A stretch of 43,970 nt of DNA from Phycisphaerales bacterium UBA1845 (GTDB lineage: Bacteria > Planctomycetota > Phycisphaerae > UBA1845). Shown here in pieces: positions 34,253-42,865 of this stretch (positions are counted from its first letter, which is position 1; each line of letters opens with the position of its first letter). A program made the position numbers and the translations under genes. The notes beneath the pieces are model-generated. The model ran no database searches and was not told where the DNA came from. It worked only from the letters and a program-made list of their open reading frames with translations. The stretch covers positions 1-43,970 of the forward strand of contig DDIR01000026.1 in NCBI GenBank assembly GCA_002338715.1, read 5' to 3'.

Positions 34253-35101
34253 ATGACAAACAGCCTTGAGGCGAAAGATCTGACCCGGCAAGAGTATGAG
34301 GCATTCCGCAAACTGATCTATGACAAGAGCGGAATCAACCTGGGTACTGAGAAAATGCAATTGCTGAGTTCGCGGTTGGCCAAGCTTCTCCGCGGGCAAA
34401 ACTACGCCTCCTACGGCGACTTTTTCAAGGTCGTCGTCGCCGATAAATCCGGCGTTGAACTCAGTCGACTTCTGGATGCCGTTTCCACCAACACCACGCA
34501 TCTCTTTCGCGAGATCACCCATTTCAATTTCCTCGCACGTCTAATCGAAACGTGGACAAGCGACAAGAAATGGCTCGCGTCCAACCGTGAACTCCGCATC
34601 TGGAGCGCCGGTTGTTCCAGCGGTGAAGAACCCCACTCGATCGCGATGGTCGTTCACGATGCTTTGAAAGACCATCCCGGAGTCAAGCCGCGAATCCTCG
34701 CGACGGACATTTCGACACAGGTGCTTGGGCAGGCGATGCGCGGACAGTTTGTGACCGAACGGGCGAAGTCGGTACCGCCGGCATTTCGGACACGCTATCT
34801 CCAGAAGATCAAATCAGGCAACAACGAGGTTCTGCAAGCCACGTCGGATATACGGAATCTCATCAAGTTCTCGCGATTTAACCTGATGACGCCGACGTTT
34901 CCTTTCCGACTCGGTTTTCATGTGATCTTCTGTCGAAACGTCATGATCTATTTCGATCAGCCCACCCAGGAAGGATTGGTCAATCGTTACGCCAAGAGCC
35001 TGGTCCCGGGCGGTCACTTGATGATCGGGCATTCCGAGAGCTTGAACGGAATCGACCAACCGTTGACCTACGTTGAGCCCACGATTTACCGTCGCGATTA
35101 G
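34253..35101 (+). CDS. cheR: Chemotaxis protein methyltransferase CheR
   Basis: A 282-residue CheR. The N-terminal helical domain (YEAFRKLIYDKSGINLGTEK) is followed by the SAM-binding domain: TTHLFREITHF, IWSAGCSSGEEPHSIAM, RILATDIS and HVIFCRNVMIYFD. It transfers methyl groups from SAM to receptor glutamates. ATG at 34253 was chosen over the overlapping GTG at 34250. There is no receptor gene in this operon, so the substrates lie elsewhere; the short receptor-like protein at 4188 seems to lack the methylation helices. Confidence 0.96.
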   Translation: MTNSLEAKDLTRQEYEAFRKLIYDKSGINLGTEKMQLLSSRLAKLLRGQNYASYGDFFKVVVADKSGVELSRLLDAVSTNTTHLFREITHFNFLARLIETWTSDKKWLASNRELRIWSAGCSSGEEPHSIAMVVHDALKDHPGVKPRILATDISTQVLGQAMRGQFVTERAKSVPPAFRTRYLQKIKSGNNEVLQATSDIRNLIKFSRFNLMTPTFPFRLGFHVIFCRNVMIYFDQPTQEGLVNRYAKSLVPGGHLMIGHSESLNGIDQPLTYVEPTIYRRD

Positions 35102-35170
35102 CGCGACCAGACGAATCGGCTGACCACAGAGACGGTGGCTATTCCGAGAAAACAAGGAAGTAAAAGTAAA

Positions 35171-36241
35171 ATGCCCAAACCCATCCGAGTATTGATTGTA
35201 GACGACTCGCCAACCGTGCGGACGATGCTGGCGAAGTCTATATCCAATGCGCCGGATATTGAGGTCGTGGGCGAGGCGCCTGATCCATTTCAGGCGCGCG
35301 AGTTGATTATCCAACAGCGGCCCGAGGTCATCATTCTCGATATCGAAATGCCGCGCATGGATGGGCTGACGTTTCTCAAAAAGCTTCAAGAACACTATCC
35401 CGTTCCCGTCATCATGTGCAGTGGTGTGGCTTCGGAAAGCAGCAAAGCCGCCTTGCAAGCCATCGAACTCGGCGCCGTCGATTTTGTCGCCAAGCCTTCG
35501 GGCGGTGGTAAAGAGGCGCTGATGCTCCTCGGGGAAGACCTCGCGTTCAAAATCCGTGCAGCCACCGTTGCGGTACCAGCCCGGGCAGTCACGCCGTCGG
35601 TTCCATTGGCCATCCAACGGACCTGTAAAGCGGCGGGCATCGATTCAAGTCGATTCGTGGTGGCGATTGGCTCTTCCACCGGCGGTACTGAAGCACTCAA
35701 GAAAGTATTGGAAAATGTGCCAGCCGACTTTCCGCCGGTCGCCATCGTGCAGCACATGCCACCGGGGTTTACCAAGACGTTTGCCGATCGGCTCAATGAC
35801 TACAGTCCGATGACGGTCAGCGAAGCCGTGAATGGTGATTTGCTGGTACCGGGGCGAGCGTTTGTTGCCCGCGGTGGCGTGCAGATGAGCATTGAGCGCT
35901 CCGGTGGACGTCTCAAGATCAAGACCGGGTCAAGCGAACTGGTCAATCGACATTGCCCAGCCGCCGACGTGTTGTTCGATTCAGTTGCGGATCTTGTCGG
36001 TAAGAATGCCGTCGGCGTTATCCTGACGGGCATGGGGGCTGACGGCGCGCAAGGGCTGCTCAAGATGAGAGAGAGTGGCGCGATTACGGTCGGTCAAAAC
36101 AGGGAATCCTGCGTTGTCTATGGCATGCCCAAAGTCGCTGCGGAAATCGGCGCGGTGCAGCACGTCACGACGCCGGAGAACGTCGGCAACGTGGTCATCA
36201 GTGCACTCAAGAAGATCGCCACGCCGGCTACCGCGCGATGA
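35171..36241 (+). CDS. cheB: Chemotaxis methylesterase/response regulator CheB
   Basis: A 356-residue CheB. The receiver domain (VLIVDDSPTVR, phospho-Asp57 in IILDIEMPRMDG, AKPSGG) is joined by a linker to the esterase domain, whose catalytic triad is Ser169 (AIGSSTGG), His195 (QHMPPG) and Asp291 (LTGMGADGA). It removes methyl groups and deamidates receptors under control of CheA. ATG at 35171 follows AAGGAAGTAAAAG. It closes the operon; the next gene runs the other way. Confidence 0.97.
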   Translation: MPKPIRVLIVDDSPTVRTMLAKSISNAPDIEVVGEAPDPFQARELIIQQRPEVIILDIEMPRMDGLTFLKKLQEHYPVPVIMCSGVASESSKAALQAIELGAVDFVAKPSGGGKEALMLLGEDLAFKIRAATVAVPARAVTPSVPLAIQRTCKAAGIDSSRFVVAIGSSTGGTEALKKVLENVPADFPPVAIVQHMPPGFTKTFADRLNDYSPMTVSEAVNGDLLVPGRAFVARGGVQMSIERSGGRLKIKTGSSELVNRHCPAADVLFDSVADLVGKNAVGVILTGMGADGAQGLLKMRESGAITVGQNRESCVVYGMPKVAAEIGAVQHVTTPENVGNVVISALKKIATPATAR

Positions 36242-36278
36242 CGCGAACCGGCGTCACGCAAATCAGCAGCCAACCGAT

Positions 36279-36731
36279 TCAATCCTTCGTGCCAATATCA
36301 TCGGTGAAGACTGAAAGCACAATCAGGTTTTCATCCTGCTCGTGTCGTTCAATGGAACTGACGAGATTTTCGATTCGGCAGCAGCAATCCTGAATCATCA
36401 GCGGATCGGTTTCGCGAACCTCAAGCAGGTCGCGGCGAATGCCATCCATGATCTGCGTCAGCTCTTCATGCTCGTGCCGCAGTCGATCCACTTCCTTTGA
36501 AAGACTGGGACGTCGCGCCGCGACGGTGGGCAGATACCCGTCGCGTTCTTCGAGTGCCATGTGCTTATGCAAATGCGCGCGCAGATGTTCATAGCGCCCG
36601 CGCAGCGCCTCCAGCCAATCACCGCGATGACTCAGCGGAACCTTTGCAATCGTTTCTCGCAAAGTCACCGCCAGGTCGTGGACTCGATCGTGCTCGTCGT
36701 GCATCCATTGGGCCAATTGTTTTGGGTTCAC
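36279..36731 (-). CDS. Hemerythrin-domain protein
   Basis: A 150-residue protein with a four-helix hemerythrin HHE fold. Candidate iron ligands are in HDEHDRVHDLA, HLHKHMALEERDGYL, RHEHEELTQ and ERHEQDENLI. HHE proteins bind O2 or NO at a di-iron centre and often act in redox or oxygen sensing near chemotaxis genes. The GTG at 36731 was chosen because GGAGG lies five bases before it; longer in-frame starts are unlike the family. A CC-C triplet (DCCCRIE) is unusual. It is convergent with cheB, 37 bases away. Confidence 0.82.
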   Translation of the reverse strand: MNPKQLAQWMHDEHDRVHDLAVTLRETIAKVPLSHRGDWLEALRGRYEHLRAHLHKHMALEERDGYLPTVAARRPSLSKEVDRLRHEHEELTQIMDGIRRDLLEVRETDPLMIQDCCCRIENLVSSIERHEQDENLIVLSVFTDDIGTKD

Positions 36732-36977
36732 GGTATCCTCCACTTCGTTCCACGTTGCAGCGGTCGCGATGGCGATTGGCAGTTCCACTTGTGAAGCGGC
36801 ATTGGCGGTCAACAAACGAACGCCGCCCCCTGTGTTCCGTGTGCAACTGGTGTGCCAAAGGGCGCAACGCGAGAAGTAGGCCAACATGGTCCGTATAAAC
36901 GGCGTTATCGGCGATGTAGCCAGATCGCGCAATCGGCTGTCTCATTTGACGCAGGATCGCGGTATCGCGCGACGAGG

Positions 36978-38012
36978 TTACGATTGGGGTTGTTGAACTG
37001 CCTCGGCTGACTCGCTTGATTTTTCCAGCTTGGGAGTTGCTTCAATGTCGCCGTCGAGCAGTGATCGCAACCACTGTCCAAGTTCAAGTTCGCGTCCATC
37101 CGCAGTCAGTACCTTGTATGGCTCATCCGTCATCGATGATCGACTCGCAAAGTCTTCGATGAAGGCGTCCACCTTGGTGACAGGCGTGGGCGAGGTTGCC
37201 AGCTTGTTGCGCAAATGTTTGGCTGCCGATTGGCCATCGAATGGCTTGCCGTTGCGAATGAATGTGAATTCCGATTGGTCGATGGCGTTCAGCATGAATT
37301 CGATCTTGTCGCGGTGCCATTCAGCTTCCGGGGCAATCGACAGGTCGGCGTAATCGTCACCCATCAAGTAATTGTGCAGCGCTTCGACTTCGATCACATA
37401 GGTCTCATCATCCAACGGTAGAACAATGTGTTGCGTTTCGTAGAGGCGCGTCGTCGGTACGAGCGGAACGTTTCGGTCTCGACCAAAGACCGACAATGTA
37501 ATTTGTCCATGGGTGATGTCGCCCGCGTAAACACGAAGCCGATCGCGAGAACCCGGCAAATACGCGTACCGTTTCTGCAAGGCGGTAAACGTTGTTTTCT
37601 TGTCAATGCTCAATCGGGTTGGCGGGACGTTTACAACAAACGAAACGGGAATGCTCGCCAAGACTTCTCCTCCATCGGTCTCGGCAAAGATGCGAAACTC
37701 GCCGCGCGCAGGCGCTTGCTTCAGGAGATCAAACACTTCGTTGCTGTGCAGGTTGACCTGGTAATCAATCGGACCGACGCGCGTCAGTGGGACGCGTCCA
37801 AGTTTCGGATCATCAATCCCCAGCCACACGGAGGTGGCCTTCGCATCGATCACCGAGGCGGTCAGGAGAAGGTTGGAACCTTCCCGGCTTGGAAACCAAA
37901 GCGATTCGGGAACATCCTGCAATTGAATGTATCCGCCAGCCAACACAGGCGATTGCATGACCAGCAGGGCTGTCAGCATACCAACGAGGCAAGTACAATT
38001 CAGTCGATTCAT
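36978..38012 (-). CDS. Exported protein with C-terminal DUF5329 domain
   Basis: A 344-residue protein. A signal peptide ends at SPVLAGG. The N-terminal ~190 residues are beta-rich with no recognised family. The C-terminal ~100 residues match DUF5329: KIEFMLNAIDQSEFTFIRNG, AAKHLRNKLA..., FIEDFASRSSMTDEPYKVL and LGQWLRSLL. DUF5329 usually occurs as a stand-alone periplasmic domain; here it is fused to a large N-terminal part. The last ~15 residues are a polar tail (SSESAEAVQQPQS). Function unknown. It is divergent from the deacetylase gene. Confidence 0.75.
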   Translation of the reverse strand: MNRLNCTCLVGMLTALLVMQSPVLAGGYIQLQDVPESLWFPSREGSNLLLTASVIDAKATSVWLGIDDPKLGRVPLTRVGPIDYQVNLHSNEVFDLLKQAPARGEFRIFAETDGGEVLASIPVSFVVNVPPTRLSIDKKTTFTALQKRYAYLPGSRDRLRVYAGDITHGQITLSVFGRDRNVPLVPTTRLYETQHIVLPLDDETYVIEVEALHNYLMGDDYADLSIAPEAEWHRDKIEFMLNAIDQSEFTFIRNGKPFDGQSAAKHLRNKLATSPTPVTKVDAFIEDFASRSSMTDEPYKVLTADGRELELGQWLRSLLDGDIEATPKLEKSSESAEAVQQPQS

Positions 38013-38120
38013 GGTTAGGCCCTTTCAACGCGAATCGTCCGACCATGCGGGTTTGCTCGGCTACACTGTTCAGTATACCACGCGATCCCGGTTACTGTTG
38101 TCGATAAATGTGGGTTACCA

Positions 38121-39095
38121 ATGTCTACAAGCCGTAATCAACCACCAATCGCAGGCGCCTGGCGTAGATGCATTCATGCCGTGTGGGCGGCTGCATGGGG
38201 CGTGGTTCTGGCGATATCTGGCGGGTGTGGAACTGCAACTGACTGCCACAGCGAAACCGCCAATCGTGTCACCGTCGTTTTGACGTTCGACGATGGGCCG
38301 TTGGCCGCGGATCAATCTTTGGACAACGCATCTGGCGCGTCGGTCGAACTCCTCGATCAGTTAAACGCCATACTCGATACGTTGAATCGTCGTGGCGCGC
38401 GGGCGGTATTTTATATCGAAGGTCCCGGCGATGATGAAACCGGAAGCGCAGTGCAGTCGCTGTTCGCGGATGGATTGCGTTCCATTCACGATCAGGGGCA
38501 CGTCCTTGGATATCACGCATTCAACCATGATCCCGCAATTTGGTCGCAGACGCTCGGACCGCCGTTCTTCGGACGAACGGCCATGCGATCGGATCTGGTT
38601 CAACTGACGGCGTACCTCGACACGACTCTCGAGGTCGTTGGGGCAAACCGGCTTGAATGGTTCACGCCCGTATACCGTCAGCCGTTCGGTGGCAGCGGGA
38701 TCAGTCGGTCAGAAGCAGAAGCCGTTGCGCAGGAGCTCGGTTGGATCTATCACGGGTTCGTCATCGACAGCGTGGACTGGACCGACAATCTCGAATCCGA
38801 TCCGACGCTTACCGAGGGGCTACCGTTTGAAACCGACACCGAGCGTGTCGAATTCGTGCGCCGCAGAATACGCAGCGGAATCTTTCGCAACTGGGATCGC
38901 GAAGTGATCGACATTCTGTTTCACGTCAACGCATTCACTGCCGCCAACCTTGACGCCTGGATCGATGAAATCGAAACAGCCTACTCGCAGAAAGTCGATG
39001 CGACCATCGAACTTGAAGTGCCCGATTGCTACCTGACCACACCCGATGCCCAAGTCGATCGTACGCTGGTTGAAGACGTGATCCGGGGATTGTAG
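38121..39095 (+). CDS. Polysaccharide deacetylase (CE4/NodB) family protein, exported
   Basis: A 324-residue protein. A hydrophobic segment at ~18-35 ending SGGC suggests a lipoprotein. The NodB fold has motif 1 TFDDGP (55-60), motif 2 as HAFNHDP (an H...H metal pair), motif 3 RQPFGGSG, and a late FHVN in place of the usual HD/LH ending. With the metal-binding Asp and His residues present it may be an active metal-dependent deacetylase, but the unusual spacing (an insert between motifs 3 and 4) makes the substrate uncertain. A weak ribosome site precedes the ATG. Confidence 0.85.
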   Translation: MSTSRNQPPIAGAWRRCIHAVWAAAWGVVLAISGGCGTATDCHSETANRVTVVLTFDDGPLAADQSLDNASGASVELLDQLNAILDTLNRRGARAVFYIEGPGDDETGSAVQSLFADGLRSIHDQGHVLGYHAFNHDPAIWSQTLGPPFFGRTAMRSDLVQLTAYLDTTLEVVGANRLEWFTPVYRQPFGGSGISRSEAEAVAQELGWIYHGFVIDSVDWTDNLESDPTLTEGLPFETDTERVEFVRRRIRSGIFRNWDREVIDILFHVNAFTAANLDAWIDEIETAYSQKVDATIELEVPDCYLTTPDAQVDRTLVEDVIRGL

Positions 39096-39161
39096 ATCGA
39101 ACGACAATTCCATGCGTCGGTCTTGGTCGCTTCGATACTTCGCGCCCGTGCGGCAACGCAC

Positions 39162-39512
39162 TCACTTGGGTTTCTTGAGGTATTCGAGCAGGGCGACGGC
39201 GTTGTTTTGCTTTTCGTCCTTTGCGGCGAATAGCAGCGTTACCGTTTTGCGTTTGGCCGTTTTGCGAATGACGTCGAGTGCTTCCTCGTGTTCGCGCAGG
39301 TCCTTGAAATACTTTCGCTTGAACTCAGCCCAACGGGACGGGTCTTCGTGGACCCACTTACGCAATTCGTTGGACGGCGAAATGTCGCGCATCCATTCGT
39401 CGACCTGCGCACGTTCCTTGGAGATGCCCCGGGGCCAGAGTCGATCGACGAGAATCCGCATACCGTCAGACTTGGACGCTTCATCGTAAATACGCTTGAG
39501 TTTGATTGGCAT
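39162..39512 (-). CDS. DUF488 family protein
   Basis: A 116-residue protein matching DUF488 along its length: IKLKRIYDEASKSDGMRILV, DRLWPRGISKERAQVDEWMR, ISPSNELRKWVHEDPSRWAE and TLLFAAKDEKQNNAVALLEY. GGAGAG precedes the ATG at 39512. The family is a small cytoplasmic protein whose function is unknown to me. It is a single-gene unit, divergent from the TPR lipoprotein. Confidence 0.93.
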   Translation of the reverse strand: MPIKLKRIYDEASKSDGMRILVDRLWPRGISKERAQVDEWMRDISPSNELRKWVHEDPSRWAEFKRKYFKDLREHEEALDVIRKTAKRKTVTLLFAAKDEKQNNAVALLEYLKKPK

Positions 39513-39693
39513 GTAACTCTCCTTGCGTAGCCGCAGTCCGAAACGCCAATATCAATGGTATCGTATGGGTTGGGTTGTGAATCCGGCAAAATTATTGAGA
39601 ATCCCCACATCAGACGCAATGATCATTGCGACCTTTCGGGTCGCTGGGCCGGGACTTGTGAATCCCATGCAAAAAGACAGGAGGCCATTTGTG

Positions 39694-41358
39694 ATGGCTC
39701 GAATTCAAAAAACCGTTGCAATCTTGCTGCCTATTTTTCTCGTCGGTTGCGCGTCAAGCAAGCCGCAAGCGTTTGTCGTGGATACGCCGGCGCAGATCTT
39801 CACCGACATGGGCCCGCACGTGCGCGCGGTGACGACATCATCACCCGAAGCGCAGGACTATTTCAACCAGGGACTGAATTGGCTGTACTCATTCAACCAC
39901 GACGAGGCGATTCGCTCGTTCAAGAAAGCGGCGGAACTCGATCCCGCCTGCGCGATGGCGTGGTGGGGCGTGTCGTATTGCGAAGGCCCGAACTACAACG
40001 ACCCTGTCATGACCGAAGAACGTTCACTGGCGGCATGGGATGCGTTGCAGAAGGCGCTGGCCAACATCGATCACGTGACACCGGTCGAACGCGATTTGAT
40101 CAAAGCCCTCGAAGCGCGCTACGTGAACCCCTGGCCCGAAGATCGCACCGAGTTGAATAAGGCGTTTGGTGATGCGATGGCGAAAGTCTGGGAAAAGCAT
40201 CCAAGCGACTCCGATGTCGGAACGCTCTACGCCGATTCGCTCATGGTGCAGCGCCCGTGGATGCTGTACGAATTGGACTTCACGCCGGCAGAAGATACGC
40301 CAAAGATCGAAAGCGTTCTCGAGCAGGTGATGGCGATGGACCCCACCAATCCGGGCGCGAAACATCTGTACATTCACACAGTTGAACCCAGTGGCACTCC
40401 GGATCGCGGGATACCAGCCGCCAACGCGTTGGGCGATTTGGTTCCGGTCAGCGGTCACCTGCGGCACATGCCCGCGCACATTTATGTCAAGACCGGGCTG
40501 TGGCACCGCGCGGTTGAGCAGAGCGTCAAAGCGATGGCGGCTGACGATGCGTATCAAAAGCTTTCGCCGAAGCAATCGATTCAGTGGCTCTACATGGTGC
40601 ACAACTCGCACATGATGGCGTTCGCCGCGATGATGACCGGTCGCGAGGAGGAAGCGATGGCGGCTGCCCGCGACATGTGGAACGACATTTCCGAAGACGA
40701 TCTTAAGCGCGTCGGTCCGATCTTCGATTTCTGGATGTGCTCAGTGTTCGATGTGCAGAAGCGCTTCGGTCGTTGGGATGCGATCATCGCAGAACCCGCG
40801 CCGCCGGAATATCTGCCGATTACGCACGCAACCTGGCGAGCGGCCCGCGCGGTGGCATATGCGGCGAAGAAGGATTTCAAGAACGCAGAGCGTGAATACA
40901 AGAAATTCAAGAAGTGCAGAAGTCAGGTTCCCGCGGATGCGCATTGGGGGGGACCGGACCTGGCCGATCGTGTACTCGAGGTGGCTGATTACTTCATCGC
41001 GGGCGAGATCGCGCTTCAACATGGTGAGTGGGACAAAGCGGCAGAGCTTCTGGAAAAAGGCGCCGACGTCGAAGACACGCTTTCATACGGCGAGCCGCCG
41101 CAGTGGCTCCAACCCATTCGCCACACGATCGGTGCGGTATATATGAAGAGCGGCAAGTTCGCAGAAGCAGAACGGACCTACCGAGAGGACCTTGCCAAGT
41201 GGCGCGAAAACGGTTGGTCTCTCTACGGTTTGATGCAGGCGCTGAACGCACAGGGCAAGACCCAGGAAGCCGCCGCAGTCGAAAAGCGTTTCAACGAAAT
41301 CTGGAAGTTCGCCGATGCGCCGATCGATTCGAGTTGCAAATGCATTTCAGGAATATGA
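39694..41358 (+). CDS. TPR-repeat lipoprotein
   Basis: A 554-residue protein. The lipobox FLVGC places the lipidated Cys at residue 19. A first TPR pair is clear (EAQDYFNQGLNWLYSFNHDE and AIRSFKKAAELDPACAMAWW), and more helical repeats run to the end (KFAEAERTYREDLAKWRENG). The middle contains the stretches HLRHMPAHIYVKTGLWHRAV and HNSHMMAFAAMM, rich in His, as in a family of bacterial TPR proteins that I know only as hypothetical. The C-terminus ends CKCISGI. AGGAGG lies nine bases before the ATG; a GTG three bases earlier is also possible. It probably serves as a scaffold at the membrane. Confidence 0.85.
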   Translation: MARIQKTVAILLPIFLVGCASSKPQAFVVDTPAQIFTDMGPHVRAVTTSSPEAQDYFNQGLNWLYSFNHDEAIRSFKKAAELDPACAMAWWGVSYCEGPNYNDPVMTEERSLAAWDALQKALANIDHVTPVERDLIKALEARYVNPWPEDRTELNKAFGDAMAKVWEKHPSDSDVGTLYADSLMVQRPWMLYELDFTPAEDTPKIESVLEQVMAMDPTNPGAKHLYIHTVEPSGTPDRGIPAANALGDLVPVSGHLRHMPAHIYVKTGLWHRAVEQSVKAMAADDAYQKLSPKQSIQWLYMVHNSHMMAFAAMMTGREEEAMAAARDMWNDISEDDLKRVGPIFDFWMCSVFDVQKRFGRWDAIIAEPAPPEYLPITHATWRAARAVAYAAKKDFKNAEREYKKFKKCRSQVPADAHWGGPDLADRVLEVADYFIAGEIALQHGEWDKAAELLEKGADVEDTLSYGEPPQWLQPIRHTIGAVYMKSGKFAEAERTYREDLAKWRENGWSLYGLMQALNAQGKTQEAAAVEKRFNEIWKFADAPIDSSCKCISGI

Positions 41359-41693
41359 GCTTGCGGTAGGCTACTTTACCCTATAGCAATTGTTTGAATC
41401 TCGTGAAGATTCGATGAACGTCATGCTGTTAAATTAGCCGCATGCGCAAGCTGCGCAAACACATCTTGCCAACCAACGTGCGCGGTCAGTCAAAATAGGT
41501 TGCCCTCGGACATTGGCGCTTCAATTGGAGCGCACGTGTCATGTGCAGGGGTCATCCGCCTTATTTCCGAATTATTCTCTCCTTTATCGCCACTTAACAA
41601 TCGTCGCCTATTTAACGCATCCGAAGCCGGAGGGTGTCCGGTGGAGTTGTATTTGGGCGATAGGCGATTGTCTTTGTGATTCAGGAGAGTCTC
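41359..41693. other. Intergenic region upstream of the pseudopilin gene
   Basis: 335 bases without a gene that I accept. A short imperfect palindrome GCGCTTCAATTGGAGCGC lies at 41518-41535 and AT-rich DNA at 41560-41610 could hold a promoter. I compared it by eye with the c-di-GMP-I riboswitch and found no match. Confidence 0.3.
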
Positions 41694-42746
41694 ATGCGAT
41701 TTGCATCAACCAGACGAGCGGTTGGTTTCACCCTCGTCGAACTGCTGGTGGTCGTTTCAATTATCGCATTGTTAATCAGCATTCTGCTGCCGAGTCTCAA
41801 GACGGCCCGCAATCAGGCCAAGGCGGTCAAGTGCGCCGCGAATGCCCGTCAAGTCGGTCAAGCCACGTCGATGTATCTCGCAGAGAACAGTTCATTCTTC
41901 CCACCGTCCTATGCCTATCCCACAACGAAATCGGGCGGTTGGTCGCTCACTGTGCAGTCCACCTCGTCGGTACCGAATGGTTATCTGCACTGGTCGTACT
42001 TTCTATATTCCGGTGGAAAGGTGAAGGAGGAGGCGTTCCAGTGCCCGAACTTCAACAAGGGCGGCGCACCGCGGACGAACCCCGGACCCATCGAAGACGC
42101 TTGGAACTCCGATCAAATCGACGACGGCAGCAACACGTCGCCGAATACATTGGTCGACAAGCAGGCGGTACGCATGGCCTACACCGCCAACGCTTCGATC
42201 ATTCCCAGGAACAAATTCACGCCGGCGCTTTCGGGCGGTCAGCGCACGAACGTTCTCGTTCAGGAAAACCGAGTCAAGCGCCCGGGCGACACCATCCTGT
42301 ACACCGAATACCTGAGCAACTGGCGCGCGTTGGGTGTGATTCAAAGCGGCAAGATCCTTGTCAAGTCGCACCGCCCGGTCAACGTGTTCTATCATCTCGG
42401 TTCCGGTGCCAATGAATACCAGGCTCCCGAAACCAACCCGGGATTCATCTACGGAAAGATCGGCTTGCCCAAGACGGCTGAAGATTACGGTCTGCTGGCA
42501 TCGGGCGTCGTCAAGAACAAGACCAACATTCTCGACTACACCTCGGGCATCCCGCAGATCAATGCAGTGGGTCGAGATCATCCGGGCGGCAACGACAAGA
42601 ATTTCGGAGGGACCGCCAACTTCACGTTTCTGGACAACCACGTTGAGCGCATGACGCCGTTGGAATCATTGCGCACACGCAAATGGGGAGATCGCTACTA
42701 CTCGCTGTCGGGCGAGAGCGAGATCCTGAACATGAACGCGCAGTAG
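41694..42746 (+). CDS. Type II secretion/type IV pilin-like protein (pseudopilin)
   Basis: A 350-residue protein. A short basic leader (MRFASTRRAVG) is followed by the class III signal G|FTLVELLVVVSIIALLIS and LLPSLKTARNQAKAVKCAAN, an ideal site for prepilin peptidase and N-methylation. The large C-terminal domain ends GGTANFTFLDNHVERM, the H...DNHVE ending typical of planctomycete pseudopilin-like proteins, which are highly expanded in that phylum. GGAGAG precedes the ATG. The PstS-like exported protein starts 119 bases downstream on the same strand. Confidence 0.92.
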   Translation: MRFASTRRAVGFTLVELLVVVSIIALLISILLPSLKTARNQAKAVKCAANARQVGQATSMYLAENSSFFPPSYAYPTTKSGGWSLTVQSTSSVPNGYLHWSYFLYSGGKVKEEAFQCPNFNKGGAPRTNPGPIEDAWNSDQIDDGSNTSPNTLVDKQAVRMAYTANASIIPRNKFTPALSGGQRTNVLVQENRVKRPGDTILYTEYLSNWRALGVIQSGKILVKSHRPVNVFYHLGSGANEYQAPETNPGFIYGKIGLPKTAEDYGLLASGVVKNKTNILDYTSGIPQINAVGRDHPGGNDKNFGGTANFTFLDNHVERMTPLESLRTRKWGDRYYSLSGESEILNMNAQ

Positions 42747-42865
42747 CGGAGGGGAAATCCCGGCTGCGCAAAGTCTCATCAGCTTGAAATCCAGACAAAC
42801 GGCTTGGCTTCATTCGTCGATACGGATGAAGGCGTGGAATGTACGTCTACACTTGGAGAGGAAAA

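Noticed and set aside
41513..42415. 300-codon frame overlapping the pseudopilin gene
   Set aside because: The pseudopilin frame has an exact prepilin motif and a ribosome site; this one has neither.
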